DNA of 64,000 bases from Chrysomallon squamiferum. Lineage: Eukaryota > Mollusca > Gastropoda > Neomphalida > Peltospiridae. The stretch's first letter is position 1; the number at the start of each line of letters is the position of its first letter. The stretch spans positions 37,755,751 to 37,819,750 of the forward strand of contig CM022670.1 of NCBI GenBank assembly GCA_012295275.1, written 5' to 3'. The notes under the pieces are model-generated. The model was not told where the DNA came from. It worked only from the letters and a program-made list of their open reading frames with translations, and did no database searches. Below are positions 19,138 through 31,600 of this stretch, one piece after another. The translations under genes were made by a program, and so were the position numbers.

Positions 19138-19579
19138 GACTACTTTTAAATTAGTCACGCTGTAAGTCGCCACTCGCTTCATTAGTCGTTTCCGTGACGT
19201 ACTCGTTGAACGGTTTAAGTGAGACTGTTTCTGTATAGAGATAAATCTCTCACAGAAGTCATTATACCCGTCAAATTAAATTATATTTTTTATTTTTATT
19301 TATTTAATTTTCATCTGATATATTATACATGATATTGTAAGAAATTTAACTGTTTTAAGAAGTGTATTAATTTGACCGGATATCGTTTAAATAAAATTAT
19401 GTTCTTTCTTTTCTTCGTTTAATTTTCATCCTGTTTATTATAGATCATAATTCTGTGTAGGTAACTTAAGATTTTTAATGAATTAAAAAAGAAGTATGTA
19501 TTTAGTATATGTATCTAGAAATCCGGTAAATCCAGAAATCCGGAATCCCAAGCTTGCCGGATAAATGGTTCGGTACCTG
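19036..19579. mobile_element. Non-autonomous DNA transposon (MITE), pogo/Tigger-like ends
   Basis: The terminal inverted repeats 19036-19060 and 19555-19579 match at 24 of 25 bases. They begin CARGTACCGAACC and run into TTATCCGGCA. Several more ATCCGGAAATCC-type motifs lie just inside both ends. The left end is preceded by TA, the target used by pogo/Tigger (Tc1/mariner superfamily) elements. The right flank reads CA, so the duplication is not intact. The 544-base body contains an (ATT)n tract (about 19095-19138) and no transposase frame, so it would need a transposase supplied in trans. Both flanks are trinucleotide microsatellites, so it landed in, or seeded, such repeats. The superfamily assignment rests only on the CAR start and the TA, and is tentative. 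Confidence 0.8.
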
Positions 19580-19584
19580 CAGTT

Positions 19585-19845
19585 TCTTGATAATAATAAT
19601 AATAATAATAATATTAATAATAATAATAATAATGATGATGATAATAATAATGATAATAATGATGATAATAATGATAATAATATAATAATAATGATGATGA
19701 TAATAATAATGATAATAATAATAATAATAATAATAATGATGATGTAATAATAATACTAATAGTAATAGTAATAATAATAATAATAATACAAATAATAATA
19801 ATATTAATAATAATAATAATTATAATAATAAATATTATTATTTTT
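19585..19845. repeat. (AAT)n/(GAT)n array
   Basis: About 260 bases of AAT with interspersed GAT and ATT units, directly right of the MITE. The poly-Asn, poly-Ile and poly-Leu frames are artefacts. Confidence 0.9.
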
Positions 19846-19859
19846 ACTAAGTTACTGAG

Positions 19860-20180
19860 TACTGTTATTTGTGTAAACCGCTGACGTGACAAAGAAAGAA
19901 AGGATATTGTATTCCTATGTTTCTTTGTGCGAAACAAAGGACACGGTAAAACTCGTAATTTCTGGCAATTTTCGTGTGTAGCAAGAACCACGTGTTCGCG
20001 CCCGAATGACTCTTAAGAAAACGGTCAGAGGGGAAACCTGACGTTTCGCATGCGTACGGTGTGCACGTGACACAAAAGCCAGGAACAAACGAATAAAACA
20101 TAAACAGCAGGTAAACAAGTTTTACACGGTATTGAGTGTCTTCTCGTACGTGAATCTGTCAGTTCAGTACTGGTCGTAAA
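19860..20180. other. CpG-richer non-repetitive islet
   Basis: About 300 bases with frequent CpG, containing CACGTG-type E-boxes (about 19990 and 20065) and GCATGCGTAC near 20049. They sit between long microsatellites. This is promoter-like composition, but the minus-strand frames of 67 and 78 codons resemble no family I know. I make no gene call. Confidence 0.35.
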
Positions 20181-20256
20181 CAACATATTTAGGCTTTCTG
20201 ATGAATCGCAAAGTTTTTGAATTCCTGGTATGTTAGCCTTAGATCTTTAACAGCCA

Positions 20257-20357
20257 AAAAAAAAAAAAAAAAAAAAAATAATAAAAAAATATTAATTAAA
20301 AAAAATAATAATAATAAAAAAAAAAAAAAAAAAAAAAGATAATAAAACAATTTAAAT

Positions 20358-20398
<41 letters not shown>
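20257..20398. repeat. Poly-A blocks and (CA)n microsatellite
   Basis: Two poly-A/AAT stretches are followed by about 18 CA steps at 20361-20396. Confidence 0.9.
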
Positions 20399-20399
<1 letters not shown>

Positions 20400-20621
20400 T
20401 TGTAATTAATCGAATACCTAAATCGTAATTTCTAAAATGAAATACTGATTCAAGAAGAAGGCAACTAAGAAATATAATAGACAGAAACACAATTTTAAAT
20501 ATAAAGAAAACAACTTTAATATAAATTTTCATTTATTAGAGATTATAGATAAAAAGAGAGAAAAAGACATATTTACACTCAAGGAGAGAACGAAAGAGAA
20601 AAAGAGGATCATATTTATTAC

Positions 20622-20645
20622 ATCATCATCGTCATCATCATCATC

Positions 20646-20691
<46 letters not shown>
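20622..20691. repeat. (ATC)n(ATT)n microsatellite
   Basis: ATC units pass into ATT units. Confidence 0.85.
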
Positions 20692-20692
<1 letters not shown>

Positions 20693-21044
20693 ATGTTTCA
20701 TCGAGTAGTGAAAGAAATAAAGGTACAGACGTAGATGTAATAACAGCAGACAGTAAATCTTATATAAAATAATTAGTTTTAAATAAAATGTTCACACAGA
20801 ACGACTTTATGTAATTGTATTTATATCGAGTATAAACATGAGTTGAAACTGGATGTGAGGTATTTATTAACTCACAGAAATGTAACATCTTGACCATCCA
20901 TCACTCACGAAATGAATTTGAATCCTATTTTGTGTGTCTGTGTGTAACTACTTCTTGTTTTGAAATTTGTCTATATGTTTATGTAATACTATCTGACCGA
21001 CAAATCCAATTTTTTTATTATGATTAAAATTTTATTTTCCATTA

Positions 21045-21122
21045 ATCTGTCTGTCTGTCTGTATATATATATGTATGTATGTATGGGTATGTATGTATGT
21101 ATGTATATATGTATGTATATAT
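21045..21122. repeat. (TCTG)n(TATG)n microsatellite
   Basis: Four TCTG units are followed by TATG/TATA units. Confidence 0.85.
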
Positions 21123-21299
21123 GCAGTGCACTTTAAGAGGCAGAAAATGTGAAGAGATCTTCCCATTTGGATTCACATGCTGCAGATAACCCGATAATAT
21201 GAAATACGAATTTGTCTGTATGGTACACACATACATACACACACACACATCTAATATTATTAATATTTTATTTCAAACATTACAACTATTCTGCCTCAC

Positions 21300-21680
21300 G
21301 GCTCAACACCGAACTACGAAATTGTGATGAAAACATGAAAATTACGTTGTCTGTCGGGGAAGGTCACGAGAAGGTAGGTTACAAAAACTCGTGTATGTTT
21401 ACAACACACGTTATCCACGACCAGCTAAAAGTACACACGGGGGGCAGTCGCAGTACAAAGAAATTTTTTGCTGGTAAACAGGTATCGAGTGGCGGCGTTT
21501 CGAAGGTGGTGGTGGTGGGTGGGGTGGGTTGTTTGAGACTGGCGGGGTTTATCTTGGCGGAACCACCCGACCGTAAGTTATTGGCCGAGACCTGAAACAA
21601 CTTCAGCGTGGCGTCACGTCTGGGGTGCAAGACGTCGGTTACTGACCTCGTGATCAAGTGCACAGTCCGTCACAGTTAAA
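21300..21680. other. GC-rich islet, possible promoter or exon
   Basis: This is the least AT-rich non-genic patch in the window, with many CpG, a GGTGGTGGTGGGTGG run near 21506-21530 and TGGCGG motifs. Plausible splice donors (AAG|GTAGGT near 21374 and ACC|GTAAGT near 21570) are present. Open frames of about 127 codons (plus) and 94 codons (minus) overlap here but look like no family I know. It could be a 5' exon of the gene that starts at 23769, a separate promoter, or a transposon remnant. Confidence 0.35.
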
Positions 21681-23560
21681 AAAATGTTTCGTATTTTTAT
21701 TATTTTTTTTTTATTTTTATTTTAAAGTATGCGGCCGAAATGTAAGTACCGATTGGGGAAAAGCGTTCGTCTGAAGCAGTAGGAGAAATGATCGGAGGTG
21801 TATTCCATCCCATGCGGTGCCTTAACTCTGGTATATGCAAGAATTAAGGTTATGGTACGGGCTGTCCGGCTGTTTGTCATCCGATAGCTAACGACAGAAA
21901 ATTAATAAATGTTTTTCGCAGACAAAATTAAACAACAACAACAACAATAATAATAATAAAATAAAAATTAATAATAATAAAATAATACTAATAATAAAAA
22001 TAATAATAATAAAATAATAAAAATAATAATAATGATGATGAAATGATATTAATATTAAAATAATGATGATAATAATAATGCTAATGACAAAAATGACGTT
22101 GATGATTATAATAAATAATAAAAGTAAGGCAATGAAATAGTCATGATGCAGAAATAAATTCACTAACACATCAGATAAATGTTTGGCTTATTTTTCTTTT
22201 CACCTTTCCGACCATAGCATGTGAAAATTAACTAGCGATAATTGGGAAATTAACTTACCGAAAAAGGAAATTAAAAGCTACTTCGAAATAAGTTTATCGA
22301 CTGTGGTTGTTTTTTTGGTGTTTTTGTTTGTTTTTGTTGTTTTTTTGTTTTTTCTGTTGTTTTGTGTTTCTGGAATTTTATTGAATTTTTTGTATTGCTA
22401 TTATTATTATTATTATTATTTTTTTTTTGTATTTTTATTTATTATTATTATTTAAAGGGCGTTGTGAATATATTTGCACAAAATAAAGCGCATCTACCAG
22501 TAAGAGATTACATAAATTGCGAACGTCGATCCTGAATGTCTTTTATTTAGGTCATAATTTTATAACCAGTGAGGCGTGACGATTTTTCACTCCTACGAGG
22601 TGTGTCAACAACCTAAAAAAAAGATTAAGTAATGATATGACGTATTATTCTTCTACTTATTCTTCTACTTATTTATTTATTTATCATAAATATAATTATA
22701 TGTATTAATAATAGAATACTAATTTGCCTCTTTTTTAAAATTAAACAAAAAAATGTATTATTATTATAATTATTAATAATAATAATTATTATTATTATTT
22801 TATTTTGAATTATATACTTTATTATTAATTAATTTATTTATTTATGTATAATACATCTTTTACTTGAACCACATTATTGAACCCTACGATAATCTCCTTA
22901 TATAATAATATTAATACTCTTAAGCCTACACAAAAACGGATTTTAAATACTTCCACAAAAAAAAAAAAATACATTTATACACCCACCCATTCTTTGTTTA
23001 GTTACAAGGCTCATGAATCCATTAGCCAATATTTTCTTTTTAAACGAAAGTAATAAAAAGTTTGTTTGCACCTACACGCACCCATCCTAACGTACATAAC
23101 GATTGCACAACTACAGGGCAATGAGTCATTTATGCTGAGTTGAACAGAATAAAAATAATTTACGAACAGTTTTATGCTGAGCAGCAAAGCAGTGTCAACA
23201 AGAGCATGAATAACAAGAAGAAAATAAAAATAAAAATAAATAAATGATGTTGGAATATGTATTCATGTTTTTACGTCTGCTTGGCTAAGCGTTATGAAAA
23301 CTAATTCAAATTATTGATATTATTTTTTGCGATTACCTCAGACGCTTCATTTTATTAGCTTATGGGGTGTGCATATGTACACATAATTCCATTGTTTTCT
23401 CTGATTCATAAATCTTCTTCATTATTTTATTTTTTTTTTTTTTTTTTTTTTTTATCTTCTCCCTGGGAGTACACAAACTGCACGGTCATTCACGTCAGTC
23501 TGAATAGGTGTTTTCCCGCACATTTGTGTTCAACCGCACGTTTTCCCCTTTATAGATTTC
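21680..23560. other. Gene-free AT-rich stretch before the Grx-DEP-DUF547 gene
   Basis: No coding exon seen. It contains AAT/ATG arrays (about 21930-22115), T-rich and (ATT)n runs (about 22300-22460 and 22750-22850) and a 27-base poly-T at about 23428-23454. Confidence 0.55.
21930..22115. repeat. (AAT)n-type degenerate array
   Basis: AAT, AAA and ATG units over about 185 bases. The Ile/Leu-rich minus-strand frame is an artefact. Confidence 0.85.
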
Positions 23561-23587
23561 TTCTCGCACCGGCATTCAGCGAGGTCT

Positions 23588-23626
23588 GGCCAATCAGTGC
23601 GTGTCGCTTGATCACTGTTATAAATA
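23588..23626 (+). promoter_or_regulatory. CCAAT box and TATA box of the Grx-DEP-DUF547 gene
   Basis: GGCCAATCAG at 23588-23597 is followed by TATAAATA at 23619-23626, a textbook spacing. The TATA box lies about 140 bases before the first in-frame ATG at 23769. A transcription start near 23650 would leave a 5' UTR of about 120 bases. The region is CpG-richer than the surrounding DNA. This is the clearest core promoter in the window. Confidence 0.6.
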
Positions 23627-23768
23627 CCAACGTCAGAACGCACATTTCACCAGTTGTACACCAGAGTTACTGTCCCTTTGTTATTTCTTCCCTTCGTAGT
23701 TCGCCAAACGTAATCGGGAGGCATCGCACTCCGAATCACCAGACTCGATCGCCTTGAGAACGTTAGAG

Positions 23769-24252
23769 ATGTTGCGACGAATGCGTAATATTTTATCTCT
23801 GACGCGTCACTCTCGCGTCCTATCACAGGTCCAATTCCTGGCCGCGCCGAACTGCTGTCTACTGCGCCCGGAACCGGTTTCGCTTTTACTTCTGCCATGC
23901 GGATGCGGGCGAGGTCATGCGTCTTGGGTAACGGCGAAAGACATGGACTTCAAAGGCCGCATTGTGGTTTACTCCATCCTGGGATGCCCGCACTGCATGA
24001 AATCAAAGAACACGTTGCAGAACCTCAACCTGCCGTACACTGACATAAGTCTGGACGTTTTCCCCCAGTGCAGAGAGCCGCTGAAAGCGAGGACGGGAAG
24101 GCGTACGGTGCCTCAGATTTTCTTTAATGCCTACCATGTTGGAGGAAACGACGACTTTCAGGCGTTGGTAAATAATATTTAAAAATATTATTTTTTTTTT
24201 TTTTTTTTTTTTTTTTTTGAAAGAAAAATTATGAATTTGAAGAATTTAGTAA

Positions 24253-24283
<31 letters not shown>

Positions 24284-24914
24284 CACGTTACGATATAATC
24301 GATACAGGTGTGTCGAGATATGAATGCTAATTAAAGTATTTATTTATTTTGTAATGACACAGGTAGATGATGATTATCATTGATTTCTTTTAATGTACAT
24401 ATCGTAGAATATATTATTCTTTTAAGGTGTGGATCAGAATATTGATTCCCTCTTCATTATATTTAATTTGTTCTCGTTCATCGCATCTGTTTTTATCACC
24501 GAGCGTGTTTCTGTGTGTTGTGGTATTGGAAAATGCATATGAATCTCTTACAGTCATTAGTCTTAGCACATAATGTTTGCTGATAATTAAGAATGGCTTT
24601 TTAATAAATATATAAAGTCTTATGGTTTCACATGTAATATTTATGTATGAAATGACGTCACGATAACGACGTCTTTATTATTAGAAAAGATTAACAGAAC
24701 AGAATGACCCAGTTTCAGAAAGTGCTAATGACACAGTATGTATAGTATGTGCTTATCATTCTGCCATAAATATTTCACTTTCTAATAATAAAACTATTTC
24801 AGGCAGATATCACTGTTTGACTGATATAAATAATAAACAATAGATAATGTTTTCAGACATCTGTCTCAATTAAAAACTGATTTCTTAAGTAAAGAAACGA
24901 ATTTCATTCATCCT

Positions 24915-24945
<31 letters not shown>

Positions 24946-26634
24946 TTATACCGATATTATTAACAGTAATAGCTATTTATTAAATCAAAAGTTGAATGTT
25001 TTTAAATTTTAGACTGAGGTAAATAATGATATCACGGGAAGATGAATTATGGGTGTGTTTTCAACCAGAAATGAAACTGTTAGGTACACGGTTTAATCAA
25101 TCTTGATAACGAGACTACTTCCGTATCGTTCTTTTTTTTTTAATTATTATTTTTTTTTTCTTCTGCTTATGTATTATAGTGTGTCACATTAAACAGTAGA
25201 CTGATTTGACAGTTTGGAACAATGTTGTATTATAACGTTAATAACAATGACTGGTATAGAGAGAATAAAAAATAAATAAATAAATAAATAAATAAATAAA
25301 AAAGGAAATCTATTTTAGCGTTATAGAAATAAAATTGAAAACAAAAATAAATATTATTAAATTAAAACATTTAAAAAAAAATAAAATAAAAAATAAAGAA
25401 CGAAATAAAATTTAAAATATATATATTTAAAAAATAAAGAAAATATATAATTAATATATACCAAAAACATAAATAATCATAGTACATCTTCCTGATTAAT
25501 TTAAACCAGTAACTCCAACACGGAAGGATCCCTCCCTGAACCTGCAAAGTTAAATTCAGATTTGTTTTCTTAACAGTAAAGCAATAAGAAAAATAATTGA
25601 GCTATAAAAACTTGTTTTGCCAGGTATGACATGTATGTGAAAATGCATACCTGGGCTTGACATGACCTTGGTCTGTTGATCAGCTGAGAGTCAGTCGCGC
25701 GTAACCGGGCGTTGCGGTTAACAACCTTTGGTACAATTGAAGGTGACTCTCCCTTGGTACAGGACACAAAAATCAATAATCTAGAGAATTCTAATGACTC
25801 AACAATTACTTGATTTATTGTCTTGTTTTCTAATCACTGGATAGATAATGATGACAAGCTTTCATGATGACAGAAATTTGTTATTTTTTTTCTACCAAAT
25901 CGAGATAGAATAGAAAACAAGACATTCTTTCCTTTTTATTTTCTTTCTGTTATTTTTTCCCCTTTTCATTTGTTACATTAACATATTGTACGATCAAAAA
26001 AAAAAAAAAAAAAAAAAAAAAAATTATAATTTTAAAAAAGGTCGCTTCAAATGTTTTTTTTTTTTTTTTAATACATATCTACTGGGTTAAATAATAATTA
26101 ATATCGTGTTTAAATTATAATTTGTTTATATGTACTATATAACTTGAGATAAATCTCTCTCTCTCTCTCAAACGAAACAAAACGCATTCAGTTCTTGTTT
26201 TAATATCGTATAACTCCGATTATTGAAGCTGTATAAAATAAATTGGTTACACAGTTGTTAAGTGCTATTAAGGGGAACGTCACTGTGTTAAACGTCATTT
26301 GTCAAAGTGACACACAGTGGAACACTGCTGTTTGATGTAACTCATCAAGACATACTCGGCGTATCAGACGACAGGTCGAACAAAAGATAATTTTAAAACA
26401 CACTCTACTTGACCTGAGTCTTTCTGACCTGCGAGCATTTTACCTTATAAATTACATTGAAACGATCGTAAAGCGCGATTAGATTCATACCAGATGTTTA
26501 TGATAGATTTAAGGATCGTAATCCCTGTTTTGTCAGATGCCTGTACTGAGTGTTTGTGACATTTGATATGTTTGTTAGTGCAGTTATAACAAAGCGTAAA
26601 ATTAAATTTCATGAATCATTGACAGAACGTTTGT

Positions 26635-26687
<53 letters not shown>

Positions 26688-27277
26688 GGATAACTTTTAG
26701 ATCCTAAAACAATAAGAAATAATAATAAGAAGAAAAAAAAAAATAAATAATTTTAAGAGTTATTACTTTTTGCATCATGGTATTAAAAAAACTGCAAAGT
26801 CATTATATGTGTTTTTTTTTTAATTTTAAATTATTATTATTATTTATTAAATACAGTATTATTCATACGTTTTTATTACAGTTATTTGCGTTCATTTTGA
26901 AAACGCAGACAGTCCTAGTTAATATTTTATGAGAATTAATTTTAATACATTCAGGTAAAAGACAAAAAACGTCTTCAGCAGCTGATTGACGATGTAAAGA
27001 ACAATGAACCACCTGCAGACGCACCTGTACCACCTGACCCCACCACTGCAGTGCAAGATGCAGGTAAGCTGCATTAATTAGATATTGATTATAATAAGTG
27101 ATGAATTAATAATTCATGTTACATCTCACAGTATTTGCAGAACAAATTTATAAAAATATTCTGCGTTAAATGAAAACGAACGTTTTTTGGTTCATTTTTT
27201 AATTTATTTTAAAAATCTTCCATAATTGTAGTACATGTATATAGTATATATTATTTTTATTACTATTACTATTATTA

Positions 27278-27311
<34 letters not shown>

Positions 27312-27650
27312 CATTCTCACTATTATCATTATTTTTATCATTATTATTTTCATTATATTATTATTATTACAATTATTATTATCATCATTGTTATTATTAT
27401 TAATATTATTATTATCATTATTATTATTATTGTTTTATTATTATTATTATTTTTACTATTTTGACAGCTCCTGGTGAGTTTGTGTGTGAGCCAGACGAAT
27501 ATGCTGGATTAGTGAAGGAATTGCGGAAGAGTGGACTAATCAAAGATCACTGGCACGGCATCCGAGTGTACAGGAATTCCTTCATGGGTCGTGAATTTGT
27601 AGACTGGGTGGTGAAGACAAAACACCTGAGTAAGTATCTCAAAACTACTC

Positions 27651-27687
<37 letters not shown>

Positions 27688-28617
27688 ACACACACAGACA
27701 CACACAGACACACAGACACACACACAGACACACACAGACACACACACAGACACACACACACACACACAGACACACACACACAGACACACACACACACAGA
27801 CAGACACACACACACACATACATAAAACGTAATATATATTATGAAGATTATTTCATTCCATTCAGAATCGTCCTGGAAAATGTTAGTAAAAACATTGTTC
27901 ATTGAGATATTATCACTTTGTTGGACGAAGTTACACGTATATTTTGTTTGTGTACTTTATTGTACAGCTTATTTAAATTTGAAAACATTAAAATATTTTT
28001 AAATTTCACAATATTGTTGTACAACTTTTAAATTTGAAAATATTATTGCACTCCAGTAACATTGTGGTATATATTTTCCATTTTCAAAAACTTATTGTAC
28101 AAATTTTCTATTATGTTTTTAAATCTAAAAATATTACTGTACAAAATGTAATAAAAAAACACCAGTACATTCTGAAAATAAATTTCCAGTATTTATTAAG
28201 AGTAATAATGATGACCATTAAAAAAAATAAAAAAAAAAAAAAAAATAAAAAAAAAATAAAATATATAAAATAAAAAACCATTAATGCTTTTCAGAAAGGT
28301 CTTTGCTAATATTCATTATGTTATTTATTATTTTTATTTTTATTAACATTTTGTTAAATACCTGTATTAACACATGAGTTTACAATCTGTTGTTTCAGGT
28401 AGAGCAGACGCTGTGCTGATGGGTCAGGCATTGATAGACAATCATTTTGGACACACAATACAGTCAGGTGTCTCGTTCAAAGATGATGACATCTATTTCA
28501 GACTACTTGACGATGAAGAAAGTTCTGCTCTGAACTCAGGACCAATGTCAGACTGTGAACCCAGATCAGGTTTGTGAAATCTTTTTTATAATATACCATT
28601 TTATAATATGTCATTTA

Positions 28618-28648
<31 letters not shown>

Positions 28649-31600
28649 TATCATTATGTTATCTGTATTACATCGAAATGTAAAAACAGAATGTTATGAA
28701 GGAAAACTAAATGTATGTATATATATATATATATATATATGTATAAATATATATTTTTTTTCTGTAGTTTTTATTGTATGGAAATTTAAGTCATTTAGAT
28801 TACTGTTTATATGTAACTAATACCATGACCAAAATATCATCTGTATAGAAATTATTATATTCAGTTATTTTCACAAATGTTGTGTTGTCTGAATAGTTGA
28901 AGAAGAATGAATATACAGGTTTCATTAAAAAAACAACAACAAGTTTTTGTTTTTAGTATTAATCAAGTAATTTTAAATAATTAATTGATGTTACAGCTGT
29001 GGAACTGGGTGAAGAAATAAGAAAAATAATAGCAAAAATCTGCAGAGCTTTCCTGTCATCTGATGGAAAGGTTTGTAAACATTGTTAATAATTAATGATA
29101 AGAATATAGTAATAACAATAATAATAATAAGAAGAAGAAGAAGAAGAAGAAGAAAATTATGATATTAAAATAGGTTTAAATGAAAAGAAAATATGAAATA
29201 TTAAATTCAGTATATGTAAATTAAAATATTAAAAATTAAATTATTAGTAATATGCAGAATAAATGAGTATAAAACAAATATAAAAACAAGAAATAAAAAA
29301 TAGTAAAAACAAGAAATGAATTAAAATACTTTATTTTTTTATCAGTGTTAAAATAGTTTAATTTTGTTTCTGTATTTAAATACAAAGCAGTTTAATTTTC
29401 TTACAAGCATTAAAATAAAAAATAGTTTAATTTTCTCACAAGTTTTAAAATATATAAAATAATTACATCAGTATTAAAATATTAATTTACCAAAAATAAG
29501 CATTTGTTAACTTTATAAATTTTATTTATAAAACATTAAACAATTTCTACACAGAGTGTTCACCATCTTAACCATGTTAAGTTGCTGTATTTCAGAGACT
29601 GGACTACAAAGGTATTGGCAGCAGCACAGAATTTATTCACTATCTCCGCCTCACCAAGGAACTGCAGAGAGTGCACATTGCACCGTGCACACGCGAGGAG
29701 AAGCTCTCCTTCTTCATCAACATCTACAACTCACTCGTCATCCACGCCAACATCGTCCGTGGACCTCCTGCCAACTTGTGGCAGCGTTACAAAGTATGTC
29801 GGCCACTGAGTTTCTTGTATTTCTATTGTTATCAAAACAGTAATGTGATATACTGTATTTTCAGTACCTCATATGACATAATTATGATAATTATATTAAT
29901 AATGTGCTCATTATTACATGTTAAATACTTCTTGTGCCTAACTTCCCAAAAGGTTAGTGTAGGCTGTAGTTCAGTGGTTGATTCAGAAGTCATTGGTTAA
30001 TGGTTTTTATCTCCTTATCATACCATTTAAACGATTTCCAGTTCTAAACAAAGATCAACTCAGTGCTATGTCCTGTGTATTTTCCTGCATACAGATGCTT
30101 TAATATCTTATTTCAACTCTGTGTAGATTCCTAAATTGATCTGTGTGTCAGTTAACATCCAACAGCTTCAAGAATATTTTACAGATTTGATGATAGTATT
30201 ATTATTATTATTTTTTTTTTTTTTCAATATTTTCCAGTTCTTCCATACAGTGAAATACATTATTGGTGGCTATGACTATTCTCTCCAGGACATTGAGAAT
30301 GGGGTTCTCAGAGCTAACAGGAAAGGAATTGGTAAGACAGACATTTTTCTTCACAGTTGTTATCATTAAACAAGCAGAAAATGTTTTTATGTAAACCTAA
30401 TACTTTAAAAAAATGACCTTCACCAGTTGTACAAAGATGGCTGTCAACTAGTCATCAATAAGATTAGTGTGAACAATGTCACAGACACCAATTTTCCTCA
30501 GTGTTTGGTTGTGGTTGTCATTCATCTTGTATCATGCCCAGAATCAATGATAATCTTATTGTTCAATGATTTAACAATTAAAAGATGTCAGAGAGATTTT
30601 GATGAAGTCAAAAATTAGTTTACTGATTTTTTTTCTCTGTTGGTTTCAGGGATGTTGTCAAAGCCATTTTCACACGATGATCCACGTCTGGAGGTGGCTC
30701 TGAAGGAGTGTGAACCCCTCAGTCACTTTGCTCTGGTGTGTGGAGCCAGCAGCTGTCCTCCTGTGAAAACCTACTCAGCAGAGGTAAGTGTCTGCTTAAA
30801 TCACTGGTTAAATCACTGGTCTTAAAGAGTATTTGTTTTGTTTAGCTTTGATTGGCCACGCAATAGCCAGTTTTTTTTTTGTTGGGGTGTTGTTAAACAA
30901 ACAAACAGTTCTGTTGTCTTAAAGATGGTAGAGATTCTTTGATCTGCTAATTTCTCATATTTGCATAGTATGAACACTGATTAAACTTGTATCTCTAGTT
31001 ATTACTAATCTTTTAATGCATCAACACAGTTAAAGGAAAATAGCCTAAATTATGATAATTCTGATGATGATAATTCTTCTGAAGCAAATTAGAATAATGT
31101 AAAGACATTAATTTCTGTTTTGAAGAGAACTGACTAAATACACAACTAAAACTACAATAAACCATAACCAATCTTTTAACCAGCTAACCCTAATTATGTT
31201 CTGAGAAACACAGAAAAGTGTTTGGAATCTGTAGGACAAGAGAAATTTTCTTTATAACTATTCCTTCAAAACCTTGTGTTAGAATTTACCAATCCAAGTT
31301 ACTGTAAAATCAGTTTAAACTATAGTCCTTGTTGTTACTCATTTTGTGCTAAAAGATGCTCAGTTCATGCCACTAATTCACTGCTTTGTCACTGTTGTTG
31401 TCGTAGTTGTTGTCATTGCTGCTGTTGTTATCATTATAATAGTTGTTATTATAACTGTGGTAGTTGTTACGATTGGACTAAACAAAGGTTCTTGTTTCAG
31501 AACATTGACAAGGAGCTGTTGATGGCAACCGAAGCTTTCTTGGAAGGCGATGATGGAGTTGAGGTTGTGATGAACACAAAAACAGTCTACCTCTCACAAA

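Larger units (their letters stand above)
20399..21300. other. Gene-free AT-rich stretch with simple repeats
   Basis: No coding evidence. It contains an AG-rich patch near 20550-20610 and the trinucleotide and tetranucleotide arrays listed separately. Confidence 0.5.

Noticed and set aside
27461-27832. 123-codon frame running through exon 3 into His/Thr repeats
   Set aside because: Only the part up to 27629 is coding. The rest is the (CA)n tract past a consensus GTAAGT donor, and joining to exon 4 restores the DEP domain.
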